In this document: positions 31,508-39,592 of the stretch, in pieces
Position numbering within the stretch: the stretch's first letter is position 1
Layout of the letters: each line of letters starts with the position of its first letter
Assembly: GCA_919902105.1 (NCBI GenBank)
Contig: CAKKQO010000028.1
Location: 49,220 to 101,557 of the forward strand
Direction: 5' to 3'
Source of the DNA: Omnitrophica bacterium GWA2_41_15
GTDB lineage: Bacteria > Omnitrophota > Gorgyraeia > Ghiorseimicrobiales > Ghiorseimicrobiaceae
DNA length: 52,338 nucleotides
The notes under the pieces: model-generated
Database searches by the model: none
What the model was told of the DNA's origin: nothing
The model's input: the letters and a program-made list of their open reading frames with translations, nothing else
Program-made: the position numbers and the translations under genes

Positions 31508-32266
31508 TCATTCCAACAACGCTTTTGCTATATTTTTTACTTCCCGGTAAATTTTATCTTTTTTAAGTGCGGGATAATTTCCGTCTTGCGAAGCTTTCTG
31601 GCAAGCCGCGCTATAGGAAAGCCGGCCCAATAACTTCATCTTATCCAAGTTTGATTTAATAAAATTAAGGTCATCTTCGTCTTTTATCCGGTTTGCCACC
31701 AGAGAAATTTCTTTAATCCCGATATCTTTAGCTAAAGGATAAATACGTTTTAAACTATCCAAACTTAAATTAGCGGGCTCAATTATTATCAATAAGTGGT
31801 CAAATTTTGCGGCTGTGCCTCTTCCTAGATGCTCGACACCTGCCTCAAAATCAACCACAATATGTTCGTTTTCCCGTAAAACTATTTTATGCAAGAGCCG
31901 TTTTAAGAAGGTATTTTCCGGACAGGCACAGCCGGCGTCACCGGCATTCACGGTCCCCATTACAATTAGCTTTACGCCGTCTTGCTCTCTTATAAACCTA
32001 TCTGGGATATCATCTATCTGGGGATTAAGCTTAAAAAAACTGCGGTTTCCGCCTTTTACCCCCATCCGCTGCTCAATTAAATCCTTCATCTGGATAATCG
32101 GCTTAATCTTCTCGTAATCTGAAAAACCTAAAACCCTTGCTAAATTTGCGTCGGGATCGGCATCAACCGCCAAAACCTCTGCCCCCGTCTCTTTCAACGC
32201 CCAGCAAAGCAGAGCCGAAAACGTCGTCTTACCCACCCCGCCTTTTCCGGCAACAGCAATTTTCAT
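31508..32266 (-). CDS. cooC: CooC-type Ni-insertion ATPase for CO dehydrogenase
   Basis: MinD-like ATPase with a deviant Walker A (GKGGVGKTTFSALL), DADPDANLARVL and the CxC motif in GCACPEN characteristic of CooC, which dimerises on nickel. Needed for assembly of the CooS C-cluster. The ATG at 32266 is chosen because it starts the canonical MKIAVAGKG; upstream GTG is less likely. A promoter with a palindromic operator lies about 67-95 nt upstream. Confidence 0.93.
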   Translation of the reverse strand: MKIAVAGKGGVGKTTFSALLCWALKETGAEVLAVDADPDANLARVLGFSDYEKIKPIIQMKDLIEQRMGVKGGNRSFFKLNPQIDDIPDRFIREQDGVKLIVMGTVNAGDAGCACPENTFLKRLLHKIVLRENEHIVVDFEAGVEHLGRGTAAKFDHLLIIIEPANLSLDSLKRIYPLAKDIGIKEISLVANRIKDEDDLNFIKSNLDKMKLLGRLSYSAACQKASQDGNYPALKKDKIYREVKNIAKALLE

Positions 32267-32325
32267 AGCATGAATTCTCACAAATAAAACACGAATCTAG
32301 ACAAATTTTATATATAGAAAATAAG

Positions 32326-32342
32326 AGTTTATATTATAAACT
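32326..32342. promoter_or_regulatory. 17-bp palindromic operator over the cooC -10
   Basis: AGTTTATA-T-TATAAACT is a perfect 8+1+8 palindrome covering the -10 element. It does not match the CooA, FNR, Rex or NsrR consensus that I know. Binding here would block RNA polymerase. Chance is possible in AT-rich DNA, but perfect symmetry exactly at a consensus -10 is suggestive. Confidence 0.5.
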
Positions 32343-32361
32343 ATTTTATTATCGCACGCAA
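32333..32361 (-). promoter_or_regulatory. Promoter upstream of cooC-cooS
   Basis: Minus strand TTGCGT (32356-32361), 17-bp spacer, TATAAT (32333-32338). Predicted start near 32326, about 60 nt before the cooC ATG. The -10 is embedded in a 17-bp perfect palindrome (AGTTTATA, one base, TATAAACT, 32326-32342), a probable operator for repression. Confidence 0.7.
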
Positions 32362-32462
32362 CTTTTTATTCTAAAAAGCGCTGCTATTATTGTCTTTCAA
32401 AATAAAAAGCGCGCCTTTCCCTTTTAAGAAGGCTGCGCCTTTAACTTTTGCCATTACTGTTT

Positions 32463-32747
32463 TTAGAGAATAATGTGCCTTAGCGCCAAAATTGGATGGC
32501 AGTAAAACATCCTGCGCGAGGAATAACGCATCACCACAATAATTTTCTGGCGCATATCCGCCTTATAACAATGTATCGGGCATTTAGCGCACACCGGCTT
32601 ATTTTCGCCGAACGGGCATTTATCCAGCCGTAAATGCGCATACTCTAATAAAGAACCGCACTCAACGCAAAGCCCTTTTTTTGTTTTATGCATGCCACGG
32701 CAGTAAATCCTTATGGACGCCGCAACTATATTTTTCTCTTTTGTCAT
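32463..32747 (-). CDS. YgbA_NO family (nitrous oxide-stimulated promoter) protein
   Basis: 94-aa Cys-rich protein of the YgbA_NO family (PF11756), so named because the Escherichia member follows a promoter induced by nitrosative stress. Conserved segments are visible: IRIYCRGMH, CVECGSLLEYAHLRLDKC, CAKCPIHCYKADM and the basic VMRYSSRRM. The eight or so Cys/His suggest a metal site. Family function is not established; presence with NO-detoxification genes fits. Confidence 0.88.
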   Translation of the reverse strand: MTKEKNIVAASIRIYCRGMHKTKKGLCVECGSLLEYAHLRLDKCPFGENKPVCAKCPIHCYKADMRQKIIVVMRYSSRRMFYCHPILALRHIIL

Positions 32748-32768
32748 TTCTCTATCTTATACAATTTC

Positions 32769-33764
32769 CTATTCAAAATGAATCTCGTTTTTAGAAGGGG
32801 GTTTAGGATTTTCTATAATTTTATCCCCTAATCTTTTCCGCAATGTCTTTAGGAAAGCGTCCCATCTTTCCGGGATTTGCAAGATGGCCCCTATCCTCGT
32901 TCTGCCATATTCTTTCCCATTCTCGGCATACCATTCTGTTACCGTTTCTATGAAAGCCGGCACATCTTCATCTAAAATAAACTCGGCAATTTTATGTCCG
33001 CTAAGAGGATGTCTTCCGTGTCTGCCGCCCACGCGCACAATCCAACCCTTAACTTTCCCTTGCCAGCTGTCTGTAGGGCAGGCGCGGATACAGTCAGCAC
33101 AATAAAGACACTTCTCTGGATAATATACGGGCTTCCCGCTCTCGGAATCACTTACAATCGCTCCTTCTCTGCAGGCCTTTGAGCAGATACGACAGCCTGT
33201 GCAAGTCTCTTCATTCCACTCTGGCTTTACTGCGCCCTGAAAACCTAAGTCATTCTCGTTTGTCCTGGCGCAGTCTATAGGGCAGCCTGAGAATGATATC
33301 TTAAACTTATGCGGCATTTCTTGGGCAAAAAATCGCTCGTCTACAAGTTTTGCCATCTTCTGAGTATCCATAAGCCCATTAGGATTGTATTCACACCCTG
33401 AACAGGCAGTAGGTACCCTAATACGCGGGCCACAGGAAGCTACCTTTTGGCTGCCTTCCGCAAGCTCATCATAAACAGCTTTAAAATTACGATAGTCCAC
33501 ATAGGGCAATTCGAGGGACTGCCTGAAAGACAAATGCACATAATCTCCTGCATATTTTTTGGCGACTTCTACAATCTTCTCTAATTTAGATAGCGGCACT
33601 CTGCCGCCGGGACAACGCAGACGCACAGTGAACATATCCTTTTGTCTCTGTTTAATCAAACCACCTGATTTTAGAGTAGTAAAATCTATTTCCCCTACCT
33701 TACCTTCAATTTCTGTATCTATTTTTACTTTATTGGTTTTATCGGCTATAAAACTATCTTGCAA
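32769..33764 (-). CDS. Siroheme-type sulfite/nitrite reductase family protein with ferredoxin domain
   Basis: 331 aa. Residues 1-80 contain the ferredoxin-like half-domain (TVRLRCPGGRVPLSKL, HLSFRQSLELPYV), then the Cys set of the siroheme-linked [4Fe-4S] cluster (ACSGCEYNPNG; FSGCPIDCARTNEN), and two 4Fe-4S ferredoxin motifs (CTGCRICSKACREG; CLYCADCIRACPTD) inserted near residue 190. It resembles AsrC and other small anaerobic sulfite reductases. The TTG at 33764 was chosen because GGAGGT lies 7 nt upstream. It overlaps tusA by 11 nt, supporting sulfur chemistry; nitrite remains possible. Confidence 0.85.
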   Translation of the reverse strand: MQDSFIADKTNKVKIDTEIEGKVGEIDFTTLKSGGLIKQRQKDMFTVRLRCPGGRVPLSKLEKIVEVAKKYAGDYVHLSFRQSLELPYVDYRNFKAVYDELAEGSQKVASCGPRIRVPTACSGCEYNPNGLMDTQKMAKLVDERFFAQEMPHKFKISFSGCPIDCARTNENDLGFQGAVKPEWNEETCTGCRICSKACREGAIVSDSESGKPVYYPEKCLYCADCIRACPTDSWQGKVKGWIVRVGGRHGRHPLSGHKIAEFILDEDVPAFIETVTEWYAENGKEYGRTRIGAILQIPERWDAFLKTLRKRLGDKIIENPKPPSKNEIHFE

Positions 33765-34011
33765 GGTTACCACCTCCTTTTTTTATAAGAAGCCTAAAAC
33801 TATTGCCAGAGAGCTTCTCAACCTTAATAATCTTATGTCCCTCTTCTTTTATTGAACGCGGCACATTTTGCATTGGTTCTCCATCGTCTATAATTACTTC
33901 TAAGACCTGTCCATCCTGCATCTCTTCTAACTTTAATTTTGTCTTCACAAAATTAATCGGACAAACTACGCCTTTTAGATCCAATCTGTCATCAACTTTT
34001 ATCTCTGTCAT
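33754..34011 (-). CDS. tusA: TusA-like sulfurtransferase
   Basis: 85-aa TusA/SirA-fold protein carrying the sulfur-relay Cys in DLKGVVCPINFVKTK near residue 17. It transfers persulfide sulfur, for example to tRNA modification or to sulfite reductase systems. A 20-codon remnant with the same N-terminus (MTEIKVDATLNLKG) but Cys replaced by Tyr is present at 39953-40015. Overlaps the siroheme reductase gene by 11 nt. Confidence 0.92.
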   Translation of the reverse strand: MTEIKVDDRLDLKGVVCPINFVKTKLKLEEMQDGQVLEVIIDDGEPMQNVPRSIKEEGHKIIKVEKLSGNSFRLLIKKGGGNLAR

Positions 34012-34058
34012 CTCAGTAATTCAAATGTTTTAATTCTTGACGCTCAGGCATGATTATT

Positions 34059-34796
34059 TCAATTTTCATCCAATAAATATATTTTCTTTGCAAGCTCTTT
34101 TCCCGTGGAAGTAAGAAATATCTTGTCAATTATCTGGTTTAATTTGGATTTATCCTTTATATCCGCTTCATCCCTTAAGTTCACTAACCAATCTGCATCG
34201 TATAAAACCTTAAAATTTTGTGTATTGATTTTCCCCGGAGAATGATGATGGGCAATTATTGCGCAGATTTCTTCTATGTCGGCTTTAGGCAGGCCTGCTT
34301 TCAACAAGATTTTACGGGCAACTTGCGGGCCTTCTTTCTCTTGTAAATTTCCCGCGGATGAGCCGTATTTTTCTAAAGCGGCCTTTATCCCAACATCATG
34401 CAATATTGCCGCAGGGACTACGATATGCCAGTCGGATTTTCCCTCTCTTAACAAATCCTCAGCAAAACCTAAAACTTTTTTAGCGTGGTTTATACGTTTT
34501 TGGTCCTCGCCGAAATAATCCTCTAATTCTTTTAATAATTTATCTTTCGTGGTAATTGCCTTGTTTTGCTTATAGGTTTGATATACCTCTTTACCGACGC
34601 AACGCTCTGCCGCTTTGCACCAGTCAAGGCAATTTCCCCCTTCCTTAAGGCGCAGGATTTTATTTTTGCACTTCGGGCAGGTTATCTGAATTTCATCCGT
34701 CCAGATTTCAACCTTATGTCCGCAACTGGAACATTTAATTTCTTCTGGCTCAGGCGAACGGAATTTCATTGAACCAGGACAAAAATCAATCGCCAT
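34059..34796 (-). CDS. HD-domain phosphohydrolase with N-terminal zinc ribbon
   Basis: 245 aa. The N-terminal 55 residues have two CxxC pairs (CSSCGHKV, CPKCKNK) and more Cys (CLDWCKAAERCVG); residues 90-240 are an HD hydrolase with HAKKV, ILHDVG, HHHSPG and DADWL positions forming the metal site. HD proteins of this kind may hydrolyse nucleotides or cyclic dinucleotides; the substrate is unknown. Located between TusA and a ferredoxin gene, within the redox region. The ribbon may sense iron or bind zinc. Confidence 0.8.
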   Translation of the reverse strand: MAIDFCPGSMKFRSPEPEEIKCSSCGHKVEIWTDEIQITCPKCKNKILRLKEGGNCLDWCKAAERCVGKEVYQTYKQNKAITTKDKLLKELEDYFGEDQKRINHAKKVLGFAEDLLREGKSDWHIVVPAAILHDVGIKAALEKYGSSAGNLQEKEGPQVARKILLKAGLPKADIEEICAIIAHHHSPGKINTQNFKVLYDADWLVNLRDEADIKDKSKLNQIIDKIFLTSTGKELAKKIYLLDEN

Positions 34797-34802
34797 TTTA
34801 GT

Positions 34803-35258
34803 TTATCCTTGTGGTTTAATTTCTCTAAAATCAATTATCTGCTCACCCGGACAGCCAGCAGGACCTTTTTGTTCTGAATGAGAATCTGTGGATATCCCAG
34901 ATAAGGGGTTCTCTATACCCTTTTCTTTAAGATAATCGAGTGCTTGTTCTAGGTATTCCTGCTGGTTGTGTTCTTTAAGATGTTTTAAATGGGCCTTGAT
35001 TACATTTTTTCCTTGTTTGACAATATTTACCATTACTTTTTTCTCATTATAGACTTGAGCTTCTCTTTCTTCAATAGTAATTGCACTTTCAGGGCAATAA
35101 CCGATGCAGGCGCCCAGGCCATCGCAATATAAATCACTTACCAGTCTTACCTTGCCATCAATGACCTGCAGCGCCCCTTCCGGACAATTGGGGATACACA
35201 GACCGCAGCCATTGCATTTATCGCGGTCAATTTTTATAATTTTCCTTTTCATAGCCAT
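34803..35258 (-). CDS. Two-[4Fe-4S] ferredoxin ending in GCPG motif
   Basis: 151 aa. Ferredoxin domain with [14 protein letters not shown] and the variant [14 protein letters not shown] (second cluster with altered spacing) in residues 10-70, then a helical segment ([17 protein letters not shown]) and a C-terminal [15 protein letters not shown]. As I recall, a common single protein joins such a ferredoxin, a GCPGxxxxDF junction and a C-terminal SQLxQWP domain. Here the C-terminal part is a separate gene at 40955-41434, and both genes carry a junction motif. Probable electron carrier for neighbouring reductases. Confidence 0.88.
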   Translation of the reverse strand: MAMKRKIIKIDRDKCNGCGLCIPNCPEGALQVIDGKVRLVSDLYCDGLGACIGYCPESAITIEEREAQVYNEKKVMVNIVKQGKNVIKAHLKHLKEHNQQEYLEQALDYLKEKGIENPLSGISTDSHSEQKGPAGCPGEQIIDFREIKPQG

Positions 35259-35268
35259 TCTTTGAATT

Positions 35269-35922
35269 CTAAGCTAAAGTTAAGCTCCTTGGCTTAGCCG
35301 CCTTAGAATAATCCTTGGGTTTTTGGATTTTCTCCATATCACTTAACTTACCCTGCTCCTTTAACTCATTATAAATAAGCACCCAAACACAATCTTTGTT
35401 TCTATCCACTTCGCATTTTCCGCCAAAACTGCCGCCGCAAGGGCCGTTTAAGAGCCCTTTAGCGCACTGGGTTACGGGGCAAATCCCGCCTACTAAATCC
35501 AAAATACATTCGCCGCAGGCAGAACACTTCTCAAATAGGAATTTGCCGCTTTTATCCAAGGTGGACATAAAGACCGTGTCGCATCCGGCATGCACCGGCT
35601 TTTTCTTTCTCTGGTTTTCCTTAACCGACTGCACACCCAAGCCGCAGGCCATCACCAAAATGCTATCTGCCGCCTCTACTGCCTTACGCTGCTTGGCAAA
35701 CTCCATCAACACCTGCGAGCCGACACAGGGCGCCTTAGGGATGACATAACCGGTAACATTTTTTCCGGCGGAAAGAAGTTTTTCCTTCATCTGGATAAGT
35801 TCTTTTTCTCCGCCAGTGCGGCAGGTAGTAGAACATTCCCCGCAGCCAACCAGAAAAATACTTTTTTCTGCACCTAAATTCCTTAAAATTTCTTCAAACT
35901 GCTTTTGATTGGTAACAATCAT
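35269..35922 (-). CDS. metV: MetV-like methylene-THF reductase C-terminal-domain protein
   Basis: 217-aa Cys-rich zinc/iron-sulfur protein: [16 protein letters not shown] near the N-terminus, [33 protein letters not shown] in the C-terminal half. This corresponds to PF12225, which forms MetV, the electron-transfer partner of MetF in acetogens. No metF is in the window, so a role in methylene-THF reduction is unproven here. ATG has a GGGGGAG site. It lies after the heme-copper genes. Confidence 0.88.
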   Translation of the reverse strand: MIVTNQKQFEEILRNLGAEKSIFLVGCGECSTTCRTGGEKELIQMKEKLLSAGKNVTGYVIPKAPCVGSQVLMEFAKQRKAVEAADSILVMACGLGVQSVKENQRKKKPVHAGCDTVFMSTLDKSGKFLFEKCSACGECILDLVGGICPVTQCAKGLLNGPCGGSFGGKCEVDRNKDCVWVLIYNELKEQGKLSDMEKIQKPKDYSKAAKPRSLTLA

Positions 35923-36006
35923 TTTCTCCCCCTGTCTTGTATGTCATCAATACAGCAGGAGCATTATATGCTATTTTATTCTCTTAGGCAACTCTTTTGG
36001 CGGCTA

Positions 36007-37581
36007 CTATACTTCCTTCTCCAATGCAGGAATTCTGACAAACAAGGAAATCAGGGTCTTTACGCCGATTGAGCGGATTATATTTATCATCATGGCGGCA
36101 TAGCCTACAACGATAACCAATCCGAAGAGCATCGCCACATACATATAGGGCAGATATTTCGTTTCGCCAAAGTACAAATTGCGGCGCAGCATCCCAGCTA
36201 AACCGGCATAACCCATCGCCATAGACATTCCGATTCCCCCGATAAAATTACACCAGAAATGCAGACTAACTAAACGGTTGCTTTTGAGTTCTAGCTTTGT
36301 CACCATAGGGAAAACTGCATAAAGCGCGGCAAAAAGGGTCATCGATAAACCCACAAGGATCATAGTATGGGCATGGAATCCGACAACCCATTGGGTGTTA
36401 TGCAGGATGCGATTAGTATCGACGTTGGCCTGCATAATGCCAGCGACTGCGCCAATCGCAAATCCAGTTATTCCGCCAAGCATAAACTTAAGCGGCACTG
36501 TCATCTTTAACGGCCTTGCCAACCAAAGAGTTGCCAGTGAACAAAATATAGCGATCCCTGTGGTAATGATTTCGAGGGAAGTAATCAATTCACCTGAAAA
36601 AAACCTTAAGAACAGCGGCTGCGGCTGGTCTGATAAAAGATGATGGCTCCAGACGCTCCAAGATACTACGAGCTCAATAAACATTGCCGCGCGCACAACA
36701 TTTTCTCCAAAGATAGACCTCTTGGTTATAAGCATAGTCAAAAGATACCAGGTGCCTACTACATAGATAAGCACTAAACCATCGGCAATCAGATCAAGGC
36801 CCCACCAATAAACATTTTTATAAATAAGCGGGTCTATAATTTTATGCGAAAACATTTTGCCGGCAAAACCTGAAACGGCATAAATGATAAGAACCAAAGA
36901 AACAAGACCTAAGACTAGAGCATCAAGTACCGTATCCACCGAACCTTTAAATATAGCTGTAAGCGGAAGCGGAACATCAGGCAGATCCTTCCTTTTACCT
37001 TTGCCAACGAGGCGTCGGAAAAGATTTATCAAGCCATCCAACCCTAAACCAGAAATTATATAGGCAGTAGTTGGCTTGGTTTGTCCAGGGGCCTTTTTCA
37101 ATATCGTGGCATATAAATTAAAGCAAAAAATCAAAACAGAACTCATTATAGTAAACATACCTATGCCATAGCTCAAAAGCGAAACTGGCGTAGAGCGCAA
37201 TATAGGAAGCGGCCAATAATTGGTATAAAGTGCCGCGTAACGGAAAAGGAAACTGCTTAACCAGACAATCATAACTCCGCCAACCATCAGCCATAGATTA
37301 AGATGCGCTAACTTCTCGCTGAATAGCTTCTTATTCATTAAAGTCGGTACTAAAAAATAAAACGCCCCCATCACTAACATAAAGCTATAGCCAAATACGC
37401 CAACGATCGGATGGGCGTTTAATACCGCAAAATAATGCTCTGGCTCAATAAGTTTAATGTTGCAGAGCTCTGTGCGCATCATCATACCTTCAAGGCTGCT
37501 CAACCCAAAAAATAGCAGCGAAAAAACCACGAATCTTAAAGTAATTTTCTCCAGACTACCTAATTTTTTTATTAGATTCAT
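36007..37581 (-). CDS. Heme-copper oxidoreductase subunit I, NO-reductase-like
   Basis: 524-aa integral membrane protein with about 12-14 helices. Low-spin/high-spin heme histidines: His57 in AHPIVGVFGY (helix II) and His403/His405 in GFHAHTMIL (helix X). CuB/FeB histidines His313/His314 are in WSHHLLSD. The third metal ligand in helix VI, His in oxidases (GHPEVY) and NORs (HLWVEG), is Asp263 here: YWWGLDLIADGL, with a second Asp267 aligning to the NOR Glu. This suggests a NOR-type enzyme of an alternative group. ATG has a GGAGGAG site. It follows subunit II and is in an NO-defence region. Confidence 0.85.
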   Translation of the reverse strand: MNLIKKLGSLEKITLRFVVFSLLFFGLSSLEGMMMRTELCNIKLIEPEHYFAVLNAHPIVGVFGYSFMLVMGAFYFLVPTLMNKKLFSEKLAHLNLWLMVGGVMIVWLSSFLFRYAALYTNYWPLPILRSTPVSLLSYGIGMFTIMSSVLIFCFNLYATILKKAPGQTKPTTAYIISGLGLDGLINLFRRLVGKGKRKDLPDVPLPLTAIFKGSVDTVLDALVLGLVSLVLIIYAVSGFAGKMFSHKIIDPLIYKNVYWWGLDLIADGLVLIYVVGTWYLLTMLITKRSIFGENVVRAAMFIELVVSWSVWSHHLLSDQPQPLFLRFFSGELITSLEIITTGIAIFCSLATLWLARPLKMTVPLKFMLGGITGFAIGAVAGIMQANVDTNRILHNTQWVVGFHAHTMILVGLSMTLFAALYAVFPMVTKLELKSNRLVSLHFWCNFIGGIGMSMAMGYAGLAGMLRRNLYFGETKYLPYMYVAMLFGLVIVVGYAAMMINIIRSIGVKTLISLFVRIPALEKEV

Positions 37582-37596
37582 CTTTCTCCTCCATTA

Positions 37597-38133
37597 CTAT
37601 TCGGAAACTACGACGGCGTCCTTTAAAAACATCCGCCAGTTTTCCGGTCCGGAATACTCAGTGGAGCGGATACTGTAGTTTCCCTGCTTATCAAATATCC
37701 AGATAATCTCATTGGCATGGCCGGGCAATACCTGCATCTGAAAAACCATTGTTCCATCATCTCTGAATATCCCGAAGCCATAGGTAACATCCTGCGAAAA
37801 GAGGGTAAATTTAACTGGTTCATTTACTTTAAGTTTTATCGGATCCTCAGGAAGATAAAACTTATAGTCGGCAACATTAATTGCGACCTCTTTTTTAGAA
37901 AGTATCTGCTTCTTCAAAACCTGCCATCTTGTCCAGGGAAATTTAATGTGCGTGAAAACATGGAATCCCAGAGCCAAAACGATAACAAAAATAATCCAAG
38001 AGGTAAGCGAGATTTTAAATTTTAAATTAATCTTTTTCTCGGAAGTAACTGCTCGGCTAAATAAACTCATCAAGGTCAATACTGTCAAGGCATAAACCGT
38101 ATAGACGATTCCCACTATCGTTGTCGCATACAT
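37597..38133 (-). CDS. Heme-copper oxidoreductase subunit II, CuA site lost
   Basis: About 178 aa: two N-terminal membrane helices (about residues 4-26 and 45-65), then a cupredoxin domain (residues 85-182). The CuA signature C-x3-C-x3-H-x2-M is present in spacing but not in residues: STEYSGPENWRM has Ser, Ser, Asn and Met, and the upstream His (DVxHSF type) is Tyr in DVTYGFGIF. Thus CuA cannot form, as in quinol oxidases. It pairs with the subunit I gene 15 nt downstream. The ATG at 38133 is preferred for the AAGGATGG site seven bases before; ATG at 38145 is the alternative. Confidence 0.8.
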   Translation of the reverse strand: MYATTIVGIVYTVYALTVLTLMSLFSRAVTSEKKINLKFKISLTSWIIFVIVLALGFHVFTHIKFPWTRWQVLKKQILSKKEVAINVADYKFYLPEDPIKLKVNEPVKFTLFSQDVTYGFGIFRDDGTMVFQMQVLPGHANEIIWIFDKQGNYSIRSTEYSGPENWRMFLKDAVVVSE

Positions 38134-38226
38134 TTTACACACCATCCTTTCTTATCCCATTTTTTCTTTTGGTTTGTTTAATCTTGCGCGGATTAAGCGG
38201 CGTAAGGCAAGCACAGCAGGCATTTT

Positions 38227-38859
38227 TTATTTTAAGTGCTTCACGCTGAATAAACCGCTTACCTCTTCAAAAAGCACCGCTCTTACTCTTTCCTGCCATA
38301 ATTTCTGAAATTTTTCTTTTTGTTCTTTGCTTGCCGTTTGCACAATGCATTTTGTAAAAAGACCGGGCATCTCATCCTTCTGCGGCAGGCGTTCCGGATG
38401 ATAGGTAATTTTTACTGATTTTTTTGTATCCTCGCGGGTAAAAATAAAAGTGTTTGCTTCTTCATTCTTCTCATCAAAAAATAACTTATTTTTACGTACA
38501 AACTTCCCGCCTAATCCGGCAAAGCCAGTTTCAGGCGCGGCCCCGGTAATAAAAGTAATCACCTGTGAGATCGGGCCGTTGGCGCCGTGCTCTACGCTGC
38601 CTAAAACTTTTACATTTATTTCGCCCCTTATCGGGATATCTCTGCCATATAATGCCTCTAACGCCTTTTGTGTAATTTTGTAGGCGCCGGAAACTGCCGG
38701 ACAGGAATGGCCGGCAAATTTTACTGCATCAACATAAGTAAATACCAACTCTTCGCCTTCAGGCAAAGCGCCGAGAAATTCTCCCAGCGGCTCGCGCAGT
38801 TTTATCGGCGCGGCATCTTCATAAAACGGCTGTTTCCATCTTATATCGCTTATACACAT
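38227..38859 (-). CDS. FmdE-family (formylmethanofuran dehydrogenase subunit E-like) protein
   Basis: 210 aa. The FmdE hallmark FAGHSCPAVSGAYKI lies near residue 48, followed by GEINVKVLGSVEHGANGPI and FITGAAPETGFAGLGGKFVRK. The family occurs in bacteria without methanogenesis and is thought to bind metal; function in bacteria is unclear. ATG with GAGGGG before it. Found between Nfu and the heme-copper genes, so a role in maturation of the membrane reductase or its cofactors is a guess. Confidence 0.85.
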   Translation of the reverse strand: MCISDIRWKQPFYEDAAPIKLREPLGEFLGALPEGEELVFTYVDAVKFAGHSCPAVSGAYKITQKALEALYGRDIPIRGEINVKVLGSVEHGANGPISQVITFITGAAPETGFAGLGGKFVRKNKLFFDEKNEEANTFIFTREDTKKSVKITYHPERLPQKDEMPGLFTKCIVQTASKEQKEKFQKLWQERVRAVLFEEVSGLFSVKHLK

Positions 38860-38874
38860 TTTCCCCTCTATGGT

Positions 38875-39093
38875 TTAGGCAGCAATCACTTTCTTTATTC
38901 CTGGGACTGCTTTCTTTATTGCCTGCTCGACTCCCTGAGTCATAGTTATCTGCGACATCGGACATCCGCCACAGGCGCCGGTGAGCCGAACTTTAACTAT
39001 ACCATCCTCAACACTCACCAACTCAATGTCTCCACCATCCATCTGTAAAGATGGCCGGATAGTTTCTAATGCCTTCTCAATCTTGTCTCTCAT
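38875..39093 (-). CDS. Nfu/NifU C-terminal-domain iron-sulfur scaffold
   Basis: 72-aa stand-alone NifU C-terminal domain. Cluster-binding CxxC is in GACGGCPMSQITM near residue 40; LQMDGGDIELV is the typical N-terminal strand. It carries or delivers [4Fe-4S] clusters. It sits upstream of FmdE and downstream of hemerythrin, so it may repair clusters damaged by NO or O2. Length is normal for the single-domain form. Confidence 0.94.
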   Translation of the reverse strand: MRDKIEKALETIRPSLQMDGGDIELVSVEDGIVKVRLTGACGGCPMSQITMTQGVEQAIKKAVPGIKKVIAA

Positions 39094-39120
39094 CTTAATA
39101 TCTCCAATCGCTTTATTAAA

Positions 39121-39576
39121 TTAGCTATGCCTTGGCCTGATCTTGACTTCTTTAAATCTTCGCTTTAAATCTTCTTTATCTTCTTCGCTGAATTTTTCAG
39201 CTAAGGATGCCAAATCATCGCATTCTTCAAAAAATTTAGATAATCGTGGAGACGTCTTTAAAAGATCGGATAATTCAAATTTATGCAGGCTATTCTTTTC
39301 CAGCGCTCTCCTTGACTTATCAATAAACTCTCTCACTGTCTCTTGTTCTCTACGTAAGTTTTCCGTTATCTCAAGCACTAACCGGCGCAGTCTGGGATAA
39401 AGATAATTTTCTTCAAAATCAAAGTGCCTATTTGCCAAATCGTCTATTTTTGTTAAGATATTTTTAGCTTCATAGCAATCAGACGATTCTATTGCCCCTT
39501 GAAAAGAATTTACTAAATTTAACAGCTCTAAGTGGTCTTTTTGAAAATCATCAATAAAACTATCTACTCTTGCCAT
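39121..39576 (-). CDS. Hemerythrin-domain protein
   Basis: About 151 aa, four-helix hemerythrin/HHE protein. Visible ligands: His in DHLELLNLV, HFDFEENYLYPRL (H-x3-E). The later His ligands are less clear, so the second iron site may be incomplete. The ATG at 39576 has a perfect GGAGGTGG site. Lies directly after DUF2249, a common pair in nitric-oxide-linked clusters, and near three other hemerythrin-like genes. Probably binds O2 or NO through a diiron site. Confidence 0.8.
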   Translation of the reverse strand: MARVDSFIDDFQKDHLELLNLVNSFQGAIESSDCYEAKNILTKIDDLANRHFDFEENYLYPRLRRLVLEITENLRREQETVREFIDKSRRALEKNSLHKFELSDLLKTSPRLSKFFEECDDLASLAEKFSEEDKEDLKRRFKEVKIRPRHS

Positions 39577-39592
39577 AATTCCACCTCCCAAT

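Noticed and set aside
29519-32281. Complete Wood-Ljungdahl acetyl-CoA synthase cluster
   Set aside because: Only cooS, cooC and a metV-like gene are present; acsB, acsC, acsD and metF are not in the window.
32380-32462. 27-codon ORF (MAKVKGAAFLKGKGALFILK...) downstream of YgbA_NO
   Set aside because: No ribosome site and overlap with a GC-rich hairpin; more likely a terminator region than a gene.
38146-38226. 23-codon ORF (MPAVLALRRLIRARLNKPKE...) between FmdE-like and heme-copper genes
   Set aside because: No ribosome site, no recognisable features; likely chance.
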